A stretch of 41,982 nucleotides of DNA from CAZYHU01 sp964524475. Its GTDB lineage: Bacteria; Patescibacteriota; Minisyncoccia; Phycocordibacterales; UBA1006. The position numbers and the translations under genes were made by a program. The stretch is from positions 1-41,982 of the forward strand of contig CAZGCO010000006.1 in the NCBI GenBank assembly GCA_964524475.1. The letters are read 5' to 3'. How positions within the stretch are numbered: position 1 is the stretch's first letter; every line of letters starts with the position of its first letter. The notes under the pieces were generated by a model. That model was not told the origin of the DNA. It did no database searches and saw nothing but the letters and a program-made list of their open reading frames with translations. Of the stretch, positions 9,412-16,685 are shown in pieces.

Positions 9412-10896
9412 ATGAAAAAAACAACTAATTTATTTGAAATCTATAAACAAAAACTTGGAGACCAGGTTCTCTTTAACGGTGTTCATAATTTTACTATTCT
9501 TAATAACTCGCTTGGATGGACTCAAAAAAAATATTTTGATAGATGGTTTGAAAACCAAATACCTTGTATTTCGTTTTCTGTAGCCAAAGGTACTAAAAGT
9601 ACGTATTGGGTAACTGAGACACATTTTAATAATATATCTCGAGAGGTGTTTTTAAAGTACTGGAAGGATCAGTCAGTTATTGAAACACTAGAAAATGAAA
9701 GAGGTGTTTATGTTAAACAAGTTAATGAAATATATCATGAATTAACTATGGATGTCATGATGAAACTCTCAGAATCTGAATTAACACATAAACTTGTTAC
9801 CATTAATGATTCCCAAGGATATGGTAATTGTAATGGATGGTATGCATTTGGTTTTGAAAAAGAATTTGTAAAATCGCTTCTTAAGGAAGCAAACAGTTCT
9901 ATTACATCAGAAAGACTTGATGAAATATGGGAGACTCTTACTAGTCCTGTGAGTCTTTCTTTTGACAAGAGAAGTGCTCTCAAGGTTTTTGTTTTACTTG
10001 ATAACAATATTTCTCTGGATGATCTCGCCCTAAAAACACAATACTTTTATGCAGGGTTTGGTGGTGCTATAGATATTGATCAAGTTAAAAATAAACTTAC
10101 TGAAGAATATATTACCTACACTACTCCCGAACAAAGAAAACAAATCAAGGAAGAGATAGAAGGCGAATTACAAACAAAGTATCTAGAATACCAAAACTGG
10201 CTTCTTACACTTTCTCTTGATGAACAAAAACTTGCTCACTACACTAAACATATTATTAAATTACGAGACAGTTTACGAGATACACTGAGTATGTGTGTTG
10301 TAGTTGTAGACCGTGCAGTAAGGTTTTATAGTGATCAAATAGGCGTACAGTCATCTCTGTTAGATTTTGCAATATTTGAAGAAATTTTAAATGGACCTCA
10401 ATATATTACGACGCTTATATCAGAGTTTGAAAATAGAAAAAATGAAGGTTTTAGTATATTTGTAAATTATGAAGACGGAGAAATATATACTGAAAATAAC
10501 GCTGATATAAATCGAAATAATATAGAAACAATGTTTGCTCATCAGCATGATTTAGTTATATCTGGAGAAATAAAAGAAATAAAGGGTAATATTGGATCAA
10601 AAGGATTAGTTCAAGGTAGGGTAAAAGTTGTATTAGATTTACAAGCCGATTGGAATAAAATGCAAGAAGGGGACATATTGGTTACTGGTATGACAAGACC
10701 TGAGTTTGTACCACTCATGAAGATGGCAAGTGCTATTGTTACTGATGAAGGTGGTATTACCTGTCACGCAGCTATTGTATCGCGTGAAATGAAAAAACCA
10801 TGTATTATTGGCACAAAAAACGCTACCAAGATTTTAAGAGATGGTGATATGGTTGAGGTTGATGCTAATAAAGGAATTGTAAGAAAGTTGTCATAA
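9412..10896 (+). CDS. Stand-alone module-plus-swivelling-His-domain protein (H5)
   Basis: The protein has 494 residues and starts 2 bases after the preceding gene. The N-terminal ~370 residues are a helical module with an aromatic N-terminus, related to the broken gene upstream and ending in the conserved 'ENRKNEG' segment. Residues ~385-494 are a PEP-utilising mobile domain with GGITCHAAIVSREM (His452) and DGDMVEVDANKGIVRKLS. No ATP-grasp or TIM-barrel is present, so it cannot make its own phosphohistidine by the known mechanism. It could receive phosphate from the giant protein's ATP-grasp in trans; that is inference. It ends at a bidirectional terminator facing a convergent phosphatase gene. 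Confidence 0.87.
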   Translation: MKKTTNLFEIYKQKLGDQVLFNGVHNFTILNNSLGWTQKKYFDRWFENQIPCISFSVAKGTKSTYWVTETHFNNISREVFLKYWKDQSVIETLENERGVYVKQVNEIYHELTMDVMMKLSESELTHKLVTINDSQGYGNCNGWYAFGFEKEFVKSLLKEANSSITSERLDEIWETLTSPVSLSFDKRSALKVFVLLDNNISLDDLALKTQYFYAGFGGAIDIDQVKNKLTEEYITYTTPEQRKQIKEEIEGELQTKYLEYQNWLLTLSLDEQKLAHYTKHIIKLRDSLRDTLSMCVVVVDRAVRFYSDQIGVQSSLLDFAIFEEILNGPQYITTLISEFENRKNEGFSIFVNYEDGEIYTENNADINRNNIETMFAHQHDLVISGEIKEIKGNIGSKGLVQGRVKVVLDLQADWNKMQEGDILVTGMTRPEFVPLMKMASAIVTDEGGITCHAAIVSREMKKPCIIGTKNATKILRDGDMVEVDANKGIVRKLS

Positions 10897-10903
10897 TATA
10901 AAG

Positions 10904-10937
10904 TAAAACGCTGAAACTTAGAAAGTTCAGCGTTTTA
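10904..10937. terminator. Bidirectional terminator between convergent genes
   Basis: The perfect 12-bp stem TAAAACGCTGAA / TTCAGCGTTTTA (10904-10915 with 10926-10937) has its A and T tracts in the stem. It serves the + strand cassette gene and the minus strand phosphatase. Confidence 0.8.
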
Positions 10938-10959
10938 TCTTATGATTTTTTGGAATTAG

Positions 10960-11505
10960 TTACGGAAGTATGAGTTCCACAGAGTCGCTCGTAATGAGAA
11001 AACCTGCTGACTCTGGAAGCATTGTATCGTACACTGTATCATCACCAGTAAACATCATAGCAACAAAGTTGCTGATAATAGCGTGTGAAATGATGGCAAT
11101 AGAGTTGGTATCCCGTACGTCGCATTCCAGGAACTTAAACAAGTTTTCTTGGAATGCGTGCACTATCTCCTGGTCCTCTGTGTAATACTGACGAGGGTTG
11201 GTTACCTTGTTGGCATATAATTTTTCACAATTGGGAAATTGTTCAAAATTATATAAATCACCATACACCGTTCTGCTCATCATAGGGAACAATATGTCTG
11301 CTGTCTGACCCACACGACGCGCATGGGATATGATGAGCGACTCAGGATTAAACTCTAATGCTTTTAATTGGTTATGTACTGATTCTGTGTCAGAGACTCC
11401 TTTTTCAGAGAGTATTCTATCCGCATCAATGTCAGCAGGTAAACAGTTGCCGTGTCTTCCAATAAAAATTTTCTGATATTTTCTTAATTCAATTTTTGGT
11501 ACCAT
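10960..11505 (-). CDS. Histidine phosphatase superfamily protein, SixA-like
   Basis: The protein has 181 residues. The phosphatase signature RHGN has catalytic His18 near the N-terminus (YQKIFIGRHGN). ILSEKGVSDTESV follows, then the second-arginine motif SHARRVGQTADIL, and a C-terminal ISHAIISN segment supplying the second catalytic His. Size and motif spacing resemble SixA, which removes phosphate from phosphohistidine on a signalling protein; other branches act on sugar phosphates. It is the only minus-strand gene inside the phosphohistidine cassette and lies between two groups of His-domain genes. A role in dephosphorylating those domains is attractive but not shown. Start at 11505; divergent from the 11629 gene. 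Confidence 0.85.
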   Translation of the reverse strand: MVPKIELRKYQKIFIGRHGNCLPADIDADRILSEKGVSDTESVHNQLKALEFNPESLIISHARRVGQTADILFPMMSRTVYGDLYNFEQFPNCEKLYANKVTNPRQYYTEDQEIVHAFQENLFKFLECDVRDTNSIAIISHAIISNFVAMMFTGDDTVYDTMLPESAGFLITSDSVELILP

Positions 11506-11593
11506 TTCTATCTAATTTTTTTGTTTATTTAAAAATATAATTTCTCTTATATATTATAGCAAATTATAATATAAAAGTCAAGTATTTTTATTC

Positions 11594-11622
11594 TAATTAA
11601 TATTACAAAAGTATTGTATAAT
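11594..11622 (+). promoter_or_regulatory. Promoter of the H6 gene
   Basis: A perfect TATAAT (11617-11622) ends 6 bases before the ATG at 11629; the -35 position (11594-11599) is weak. Transcription would begin at or next to the start codon, giving a leaderless mRNA. It implies that the second half of the cassette has its own promoter. Confidence 0.6.
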
Positions 11623-11628
11623 TAAAGT

Positions 11629-12666
11629 ATGTCTAAATTTCAATCCTATAAACTATTCTATGAATCATATGGGTATAATTTTTTACTTGAAGACTTAATT
11701 ATCCAGTCTTATATACAATGGGATACTTTAGTTATTTCTGAAAAAGATCATGTGAGAAAATATATCCCGGAACAAGTTATTGTTCAACTTAAAAAATCAG
11801 GCAATAATCTAACAGTAGGAGAAATACATATAGCCGAGTCTAATATACAAAAATTGATTTCAATATTATCACAACAAGAAATAGAAAGAGAAAATATTGA
11901 AAAAAATCTTAGTATATTCTCAGAGATTTTGAACTATTATTCAATTTTTGATACTACGTATAGCGAAGGTATTTTTGAACGAGATAGTAAAGATATGAGA
12001 TTAGTAGCTATTGAAAATTCAAAAAATAAACTCCGGGAAGGTTTTGACTCTATCTTTTTTGGCGAAGATTCATTATTAGAAAAAGTTTTAGGTTTTATTG
12101 CAAAAGAATATAAGGTTAGTTTAGATAAAATTCATTTCTATCGATTATTAGAAATTTATGATTTAATAAAACACGGTATTATTATTTCTGAATCAGAAAT
12201 TAACAATAGAAAAATTGGGTATGTTTTTGACAGAGACGGTGGCGGTATTCAATTTTATTCTGGTAAAAAAGCTTTAGATTTATTAAATTTTTTAGAGTGT
12301 AGAGAGAATGGAGATATAAATCTTCAAGGTGCAGTTGCATTTAAAACTGATCATTTAATACAAGGTAAAGTCTACGTTTTACACAGAGATCACTCAAATA
12401 ATGTTTCGTTTACTCAGGAAATGGAAAAAATGCCTGAAGGTTCTGTATTAGTAACAACTATGACCGATCCTGAATTCTTGCCTGCAATGAAAAAATCTTT
12501 TGCAATTTTAACACAAACTGGAGGGCAATTATCCCATGCTTCAATTTCTGCTCGCGAATTCAAGATTCCGTGTATTGTCGGGATTAATAATCTTTTAAAA
12601 AAATTAAAAACAGGTGATATAGTTGATGTTGACACCAACACTGGATTTGTTAGAATTATTAAATAA
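11629..12666 (+). CDS. Stand-alone module-plus-swivelling-His-domain protein (H6)
   Basis: The protein has 345 residues. A helical N-terminal module (~230 residues, no family I recognise) ends in the shared NNRKIGYVFDRDGGG segment. A mobile His domain follows with the variant motif GGQLSHASISAREF (His303), ending TGDIVDVDTNTGFVRIIK. The usual T-C before the active His is replaced by L-S, as in the H8 fragment. The length equals the third unit of the giant protein, so the modules come in about 345- and about 490-residue classes. The gene is very AT-rich. It has its own leaderless-type promoter and is followed after 11 bases by the next cassette gene. Confidence 0.86.
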   Translation: MSKFQSYKLFYESYGYNFLLEDLIIQSYIQWDTLVISEKDHVRKYIPEQVIVQLKKSGNNLTVGEIHIAESNIQKLISILSQQEIERENIEKNLSIFSEILNYYSIFDTTYSEGIFERDSKDMRLVAIENSKNKLREGFDSIFFGEDSLLEKVLGFIAKEYKVSLDKIHFYRLLEIYDLIKHGIIISESEINNRKIGYVFDRDGGGIQFYSGKKALDLLNFLECRENGDINLQGAVAFKTDHLIQGKVYVLHRDHSNNVSFTQEMEKMPEGSVLVTTMTDPEFLPAMKKSFAILTQTGGQLSHASISAREFKIPCIVGINNLLKKLKTGDIVDVDTNTGFVRIIK

Positions 12667-12677
12667 TCATTTTTATT

Positions 12678-13967
12678 ATGAAAAATACAACAGGAACATG
12701 GGAAAAAGTATTACAAAGAAACTTTCCTCCATTTGCATGGACAGGGGGTGCGTATTATGAGTTTCGAGGTTTTGATATAGGGCCATTACATTGGGAGCGA
12801 GGAACTGAAATCCAGGTGAAATACAAAACTCAGCAATCGTTTATGATTCAGAATCCTGAAGGATATTATATTTCTAACATTAATGATGTTATTAGTTCAA
12901 TTAATCCTGAACTTGAGATTGCAATAGATTCATATAATAATCAGATTTACGATATTGTTCGTATCCAGCCTGGAACAACTCTTGAGGATCTTAATCGTTA
13001 TAACGAACTTCATAAACTGATGTATGTATTAATGCTTATTGGATTTGATGTTGTTGTTGATATTAAAGAACATATTAGTCGTACGATTCCAAATCAGAAT
13101 GAGGCACTTACTACCTATCTTGAAACTCCTTGGAAACCAACAGGTGTTCAGCGTGAACGTGATGCTATTCAAGTTAGTAAAGATGCAGCTGCACTTGCTG
13201 ATGAATTTGGTTATCTCCATCAGGATTATTTAGGTAAGCCATGGACAACAGAAGATTATGAAAAAGCAATGAGAGAAAATTCTGTATTACAATCTCATAT
13301 GGATAATGTATATGATCTTGGTCAGCATTCAGAATACGAACAGTGGCTTATTACTATATTCAAGAAATTTTTATACATGTATGAAGAGGGACGAAACGCA
13401 ATGGTGCGTATTACATGGGCGATGAAAGAAAACATGGAATCACTTGGGAATAATCCTGAAACATTGTTGTATATGACCGCAGACGAAGTATCAGAATTTG
13501 CGCAAGGTAATGCACAATTAATTTCTGATGATGTAGTAATAAATCGCAAGAAAGCATTTGCACTTTATTTTGGAAATGGAAATTACTATGAATTTACTGG
13601 TGAGGAGGCTGTAAAGAAACTGATTGATGATCAGGATATTGGAATCTTTTGGGAAAATAATCATGAGGATATAGCATCATTAAAAGGTTCTATTGCCTTC
13701 AAGGGTACTGTAACAGGAAAAGCTCGATTGGTATTTACTCAAGAAGATGCAAATCAAGTAGAAGATGGTGAAATTTTAATTTCTCCAATGACCCAAGTAG
13801 AATTTCTTTCTGGTATTCGAAAATGTGCAGCGATCGTAACTGACGAGGGTGGAATTATTTGTCATGCGGCTATTGTTGCACGAGAGTTTGGAAAACCATG
13901 TATTCTTGCTACTCAAAAAGCAACAAAGATATTTAAAAACGGAGACATGGTTGAGGTCGATGCTAAT
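12678..13967 (+). CDS. Module-plus-swivelling-His-domain protein (H7), 3' end lost in assembly gap
   Basis: At least 430 residues. The N-terminus is aromatic-rich (QRNFPPFAWTGGAYYEFRGF). A helical region includes YMTADEVSEFAQGNAQLI, followed by the shared VINRKKAFALYF segment. The mobile domain has GGIICHAAIVAREF (His396) and runs to DMVEVDAN, where ten N begin. Only about 8-10 residues of a normal C-terminus are missing, so the gene is probably intact in the organism. No ATP-grasp is present. It starts 11 bases after the preceding gene and is probably co-transcribed with it. Confidence 0.84.
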
Positions 13968-13977
13968 NNNNNNNNNN
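13968..13977. other. Assembly gap (10 N)
   Basis: Ten N separate the end of one His domain (VEVDAN) from the middle of another (VGGMLSHAA). A round number of N usually marks a gap of unknown size, so one or more cassette modules may be missing here. Confidence 0.95.
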
Positions 13978-13978
13978 T

Positions 13979-14125
13979 GTAGGGGGAATGCTCTCCCATG
14001 CAGCAATTACTAGTCGTGAACTTGGAATTCCTTGTATTATTGGCACCAAAGACGGAACAAAGATTCTCAATGATGGTGATCAAGTTGAGGTGGATGCAAA
14101 TACTGGAATAATAAGAATACTATAA
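13979..14125 (+). CDS. C-terminal fragment of an eighth swivelling His domain (H8)
   Basis: The open frame after the gap reads VGGMLSHAAITSREL (His codon 13997-13999), continues IGTKDGTKILNDGDQVEVD and ends ANTGIIRIL-stop. This is the second half of a PEP-utilising mobile domain. Its motif (MLSH) differs from that of the domain before the gap (IICH), so it is a different copy, not a duplicated read end. The first half and any N-terminal module lie in the gap. The histidine phosphatase gene starts 3 bases after its stop. Confidence 0.85.
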   Translation, partial: VGGMLSHAAITSRELGIPCIIGTKDGTKILNDGDQVEVDANTGIIRIL

Positions 14126-14128
14126 TTT

Positions 14129-14986
14129 ATGAATTCACTTGAAAAACAAAAAAACAAAATAGAGACACAAGAACTAAAACCTGCAAAAATTGAATTGCAT
14201 TTTTTCCGTCACTCTATAAAGGAAAGTAATGACGTAACACTTCCAAATGATGAAATGGTAAAATTATCTCAAGCGGGAAAAGATCTTGCTATTGAAAAAT
14301 CTTTTGATGACGTTAATCTCTCCCAGTCAGTCGCATTTGGTTCACCGAGAATTCGGACTCAAGAATCGGCATTGTATATGATAACTGGAAATCAAGATAA
14401 TATTACAGGAACAGAGACACTTGAAGAGTTAAAAGAAAAGATTAATAGTGATTTAAAAGTAGGGTCTAAAATCGGTGTCGATGAACGTTTAAATTTCTCT
14501 GACAGTAACGATACACCTGTTGGTAAGGCTATGAACGATGCATATGCACGTGGTGAATATGTAAAATTCATGGTTAAAGAAAGTGATAGCCTTGCAAGAG
14601 AAACAAATGACGAATCAGGAGCGAATTATTCAGCGAAAGCAGCTCAAGTTGCAAATATTATTGCTAAATATGTCGGGATTACCCCAAAATGGCAGAAGTT
14701 AGTTTCTGATGAATCCAAGGGGTATACAGATACACTGGAGCGATATATGGGAACTCATGCAAGTATTTCTGAAGCATTCCTCGCTAAAGTACTTGAGGTA
14801 ACAGATGGAACAGAGGTACGTGATGAATTTGTTGCGAGGTACCCAAATGGATTTGATTATATTCAAGGGTTTGAAGTTGATATTAAAAAAGATGTAACAA
14901 GTGATCCTGTTATTATCATAAGGTTCAATGATGGTGATTATGGCTTTGAAAAGGTGTTAAATTCAAACCAAATAGTATCTTTTTAA
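14129..14986 (+). CDS. Histidine phosphatase superfamily protein
   Basis: The protein has 285 residues. It carries a phosphatase-type RHS motif (R27-H28-S29 in IELHFFRHS), the second-arginine region FGSPRIRTQESA, and a later YMGTHASISEAFL that fits the second catalytic His. A charged N-terminal tail (~18 residues) and inserts between the motifs make it longer than SixA. It begins 3 bases after the last His-domain fragment and ends at a strong terminator, so it is very likely the last gene of the cassette operon. Possible roles are a phosphohistidine eraser for the swivel domains or a phosphatase for the cassette's product; neither can be chosen from sequence. Confidence 0.75.
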   Translation: MNSLEKQKNKIETQELKPAKIELHFFRHSIKESNDVTLPNDEMVKLSQAGKDLAIEKSFDDVNLSQSVAFGSPRIRTQESALYMITGNQDNITGTETLEELKEKINSDLKVGSKIGVDERLNFSDSNDTPVGKAMNDAYARGEYVKFMVKESDSLARETNDESGANYSAKAAQVANIIAKYVGITPKWQKLVSDESKGYTDTLERYMGTHASISEAFLAKVLEVTDGTEVRDEFVARYPNGFDYIQGFEVDIKKDVTSDPVIIIRFNDGDYGFEKVLNSNQIVSF

Positions 14987-14997
14987 TCAATTTACAG

Positions 14998-15035
14998 AAT
15001 ACAAAAACAGCTCAAAAAAGAGCTGTTTTTGTATT
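14998..15035 (+). terminator. Terminator ending the phosphohistidine cassette
   Basis: A perfect 16-bp stem (14998-15013 with 15020-15035) with a six-A loop; the T-run is inside the right arm (GAGCTGTTTTTGTATT). Confidence 0.9.
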
Positions 15036-15085
15036 CTTATTAGTATTTTGTACAATGAATAATTTCTCTTTTCCTTGAAAGTGTG

Positions 15086-15091
15086 TATACT
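15086..15091 (+). promoter_or_regulatory. Probable -10 box of the small acidic protein gene
   Basis: TATACT at 15086-15091, about 35 bases before the ATG at 15126. A matching -35 is weak. A TTGAAA at 15074-15079 paired with TGTTAT at 15098-15103 (18-base spacer) is an alternative. Confidence 0.35.
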
Positions 15092-15125
15092 GTGTCCTGT
15101 TATCAATTAAACTAACAAAAATTAT

Positions 15126-15317
15126 ATGGATCCAGAAATCAAAGACGTATTAGAAGAAGTTACAGAAGATGTTGCAGAATCTATTGATACTAATGAAACT
15201 GTTGCTGATATGGCAGAACACTTGCCAGAGACTACGGTAGATAAAGCAGAAGACATGATCGAGGATACTACAGGTATGGATATGGACCTCAATAATAATG
15301 AAGCTGACGCTGAATAA
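15126..15317 (+). CDS. Small acidic protein, unknown function
   Basis: The protein has 63 residues; about a third are Asp or Glu and only two are Lys. It begins MDPEIKDVLEEVTEDVAES. No family is recognised, and there is no signal peptide or membrane segment. The heptad-like spacing of V/I/L in the first half could form a short helix or coiled coil. It is placed as a gene because it has its own flanks: a plausible -10 box upstream and a perfect 15-bp terminator 11 bases after the stop. The opposite strand also has an open frame here, low-complexity and Ser-rich, which I judge a shadow. Confidence 0.6.
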   Translation: MDPEIKDVLEEVTEDVAESIDTNETVADMAEHLPETTVDKAEDMIEDTTGMDMDLNNNEADAE

Positions 15318-15328
15318 TTGTAGAATAA

Positions 15329-15362
15329 GTACAAAAAAATCCCGTGAGGGATTTTTTTGTAC
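15329..15362 (+). terminator. Terminator after the small acidic protein gene
   Basis: A perfect 15-bp stem (15329-15343 with 15348-15362), GTGA loop, seven-T tract in the right arm. The mirrored A-tract means it could also stop minus-strand transcripts of the convergent gene. Confidence 0.88.
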
Positions 15363-15398
15363 TGGTGAGACTTCTCGAGTGTTATTTAAACTTATAGT

Positions 15399-16106
15399 TT
15401 AAATAACATCAGGTTTTTTATAAAATTCATTAACATCCAGCACCTGAGTTACAATTGAATGTGTTCTTTGAAAAATTTTTGGAATAGTGGCTCCCCTTGG
15501 GATTATCATGTGCTTGATTTCAGAGATTCTTTGTTCATTAGTAAGGTTTTGATCTGGTATTACTGGCGTATCTATGTAATAGAGGTATTCATTTAGCCAT
15601 GCTTTATAATTTTGAATATTGCTCTCTTCAAGTCTAGAATTTTTTGTTCGAATAGTATGTACATTACTTATTCCTATATTCATTATATCTACACAAGAAA
15701 GTGGTATATTTTCAAAAGAAAAGTAAATTGCGTATTGTGGATCAAGCATTACCCATTTATTAAACTGAATAGACCAAAACTCTGTAACAATATGACCAGC
15801 GCTATGTTCATCGGTTTCAACTGTTTTCTTTTTTAAACCAATAACACGAGCAGGAATATTGTAGGCAATTAATATCTGCACAAGTAAATAGGAATATTCT
15901 ACACATCGAAGAATTTTTAATTTTTCTGCTTGATCAATAATATCAAAACAAGAGCAAGTCTTTGCAGGAATATTCCCGTCATGTAAAGCAAGACTATGTA
16001 CTATATTCAATATTTCTAAAACGTCCTCGAAGCTATACAATGGAGGTATAGAGAAGTTTTTATATAAAAAATCTTTTTCTTTTTCGTTTAAATGAAGAAG
16101 TTGCAT
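15399..16106 (-). CDS. Transglutaminase-like cysteine protease-fold protein
   Basis: The protein has 235 residues from Met at 16106. A transglutaminase-like core is visible: Cys68 in LRCVEYSYLL, His105 in GHIVTEFW and Asp122 in WVMLDPQ, the expected C-H-D triad order. No signal peptide or membrane segment is seen. Members of this superfamily include peptidases and peptide N-glycanase-like proteins; the substrate cannot be inferred. An upstream Met at 16139 would put the start inside tRNA-Glu, so the internal Met is chosen. That start is 21 bases after the tRNA 3' end on the same strand, which suggests a shared transcript cut by tRNA processing. Confidence 0.7.
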   Translation of the reverse strand: MQLLHLNEKEKDFLYKNFSIPPLYSFEDVLEILNIVHSLALHDGNIPAKTCSCFDIIDQAEKLKILRCVEYSYLLVQILIAYNIPARVIGLKKKTVETDEHSAGHIVTEFWSIQFNKWVMLDPQYAIYFSFENIPLSCVDIMNIGISNVHTIRTKNSRLEESNIQNYKAWLNEYLYYIDTPVIPDQNLTNEQRISEIKHMIIPRGATIPKIFQRTHSIVTQVLDVNEFYKKPDVI

Positions 16107-16127
16107 AGTTTTAGTGCTAGCTCTAAT

Positions 16128-16202
16128 TGGTGACCTCACGGAGAATCGAACTCCGATTACAGGAATGAAAATCCTGTGTCCTAACCGTTAGACGATGAGG
16201 CC
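16128..16202 (-). tRNA. tRNA-Glu (anticodon UUC)
   Basis: Minus strand: acceptor GGCCTCA pairs with TGAGGTC (one G-T), the D-arm is typical, the anticodon stem CAGGA/TCCTG encloses TTTTCAT (anticodon TTC), and the T-arm is CGGAGTTCGATTCTCCG. Discriminator A is followed by an encoded CCA, unlike the other complete tRNAs in this window. Confidence 0.95.
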
Positions 16203-16207
16203 ATGTA
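16191..16207. repeat. Direct repeat copy 1, within the tRNA-Glu 5' end
   Basis: GACGATGAGGCCATGTA occurs here and again at 16374-16390, 183 bases apart. The similarity extends leftward with mismatches (TCCTAACCGTTA versus TCCTAGACCGCTC), so about 30 bases of the tRNA 5' half are duplicated. Confidence 0.85.
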
Positions 16208-16373
16208 TATGGCATGTAACCATGTTTTGTATTTATCCCCTAATAGATTTTCATTATAGAATGAAAATCCTCCTACTGCCTATCTCGCTATGTTCGATAA
16301 CGGCAGTTTTCTCCGCCTTGCTCCGAAATCGGATAAAAATCAAAGCAGTTTGATTTTTATTCCTAGACCGCTC

Positions 16374-16390
16374 GACGATGAGGCCATGTA
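16374..16390. repeat. Direct repeat copy 2, degenerate tRNA-Glu 5' half
   Basis: This is the second copy of the 17-base repeat. Read on the minus strand it continues as an acceptor and D-arm like tRNA-Glu (GGCCTCATCGTCGAGCGG), but a 12-bp hairpin replaces the anticodon arm. It is not a functional tRNA. Confidence 0.8.
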
Positions 16391-16434
16391 ATATGACGTT
16401 GATAATATAGCATATTATGAAAATAAATCAAGAA

Positions 16435-16470
16435 AAAAAGCTTGCTCCATGAACAAGCTTTTTCATTTTT
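16435..16470. terminator. Bidirectional intrinsic terminator
   Basis: Stem AAAAAGCTTG / CAAGCTTTTT (16435-16444 with 16454-16463), T-rich on both exits. No gene on the + strand upstream explains it, so it may end an unrecognised transcript from 16203-16430 or back up the trxB terminator on the minus strand. Confidence 0.7.
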
Positions 16471-16482
16471 TGTTGGATAATT

Positions 16483-16522
16483 AATACACTTTTTTCCAGG
16501 GAAAAATCAAGTGTATTTTTTA
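16483..16522 (+). terminator. Second terminator-like hairpin before tRNA-Val
   Basis: AATACACTT pairs with AAGTGTATT (16483-16491 with 16509-16517), with a further T5CC/GGA5-type inner stem and a T-run after it. It may insulate tRNA-Val from upstream transcription. A TATAGT -10-like box for the tRNA follows at 16535-16540. Confidence 0.55.
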
Positions 16523-16562
16523 GTCGTTTTGAGTTATAGTAAAAAAGTTGTTTTTAGTGTAA

Positions 16563-16635
16563 GCGCGGTTAGCTCAGTTGGTAGAGCGCCACATTGACGT
16601 TGTAGATGTCACAGGTTCGAATCCTGTATCGCGCA
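16563..16635 (+). tRNA. tRNA-Val (anticodon GAC)
   Basis: Acceptor GCGCGGT/ATCGCGC (one G-T), D-arm GCTC...GAGC, anticodon loop TTGACGT (anticodon GAC), T-arm ACAGGTTCGAATCCTGT, discriminator A. The anticodon stem CCACA/TGTAG has one C-A mismatch. CCA is not encoded. The tRNA's last base is also the first base of the following terminator stem. Confidence 0.92.
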
Positions 16636-16680
16636 CAAAAACCATAAAACCTGCACTGTTGCAGGTTTTATGGTTTTTGT
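16635..16680. terminator. Bidirectional terminator between tRNA-Val and trxB
   Basis: A perfect 21-bp stem (16635-16655 with 16660-16680), CTGT loop, with A-tract and T-tract in the stem. It serves the tRNA (+) and the convergent trxB (-). Confidence 0.92.
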
Positions 16681-16685
16681 TCTTA

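Larger units (their letters stand above)
16203..16562. other. Gene-free structured region next to tRNA-Glu
   Basis: No credible protein gene is present. Going rightward: a perfect 10-bp hairpin at 16246-16269 (ATAG loop) that reuses the tRNA-Glu anticodon-arm sequence GAATGAAAATCCT; a hairpin at 16275-16307 (ACTGCC/GGCAGT); a perfect 12-bp hairpin at 16333-16360 (GCAG loop); a tRNA-Glu-like 5' half at 16361-16390; then two terminator-like hairpins (16435-16463 and 16483-16517). This could be the remnant of a tRNA duplication or integration event, or a small structured RNA. No integrase is nearby. Confidence 0.6.
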
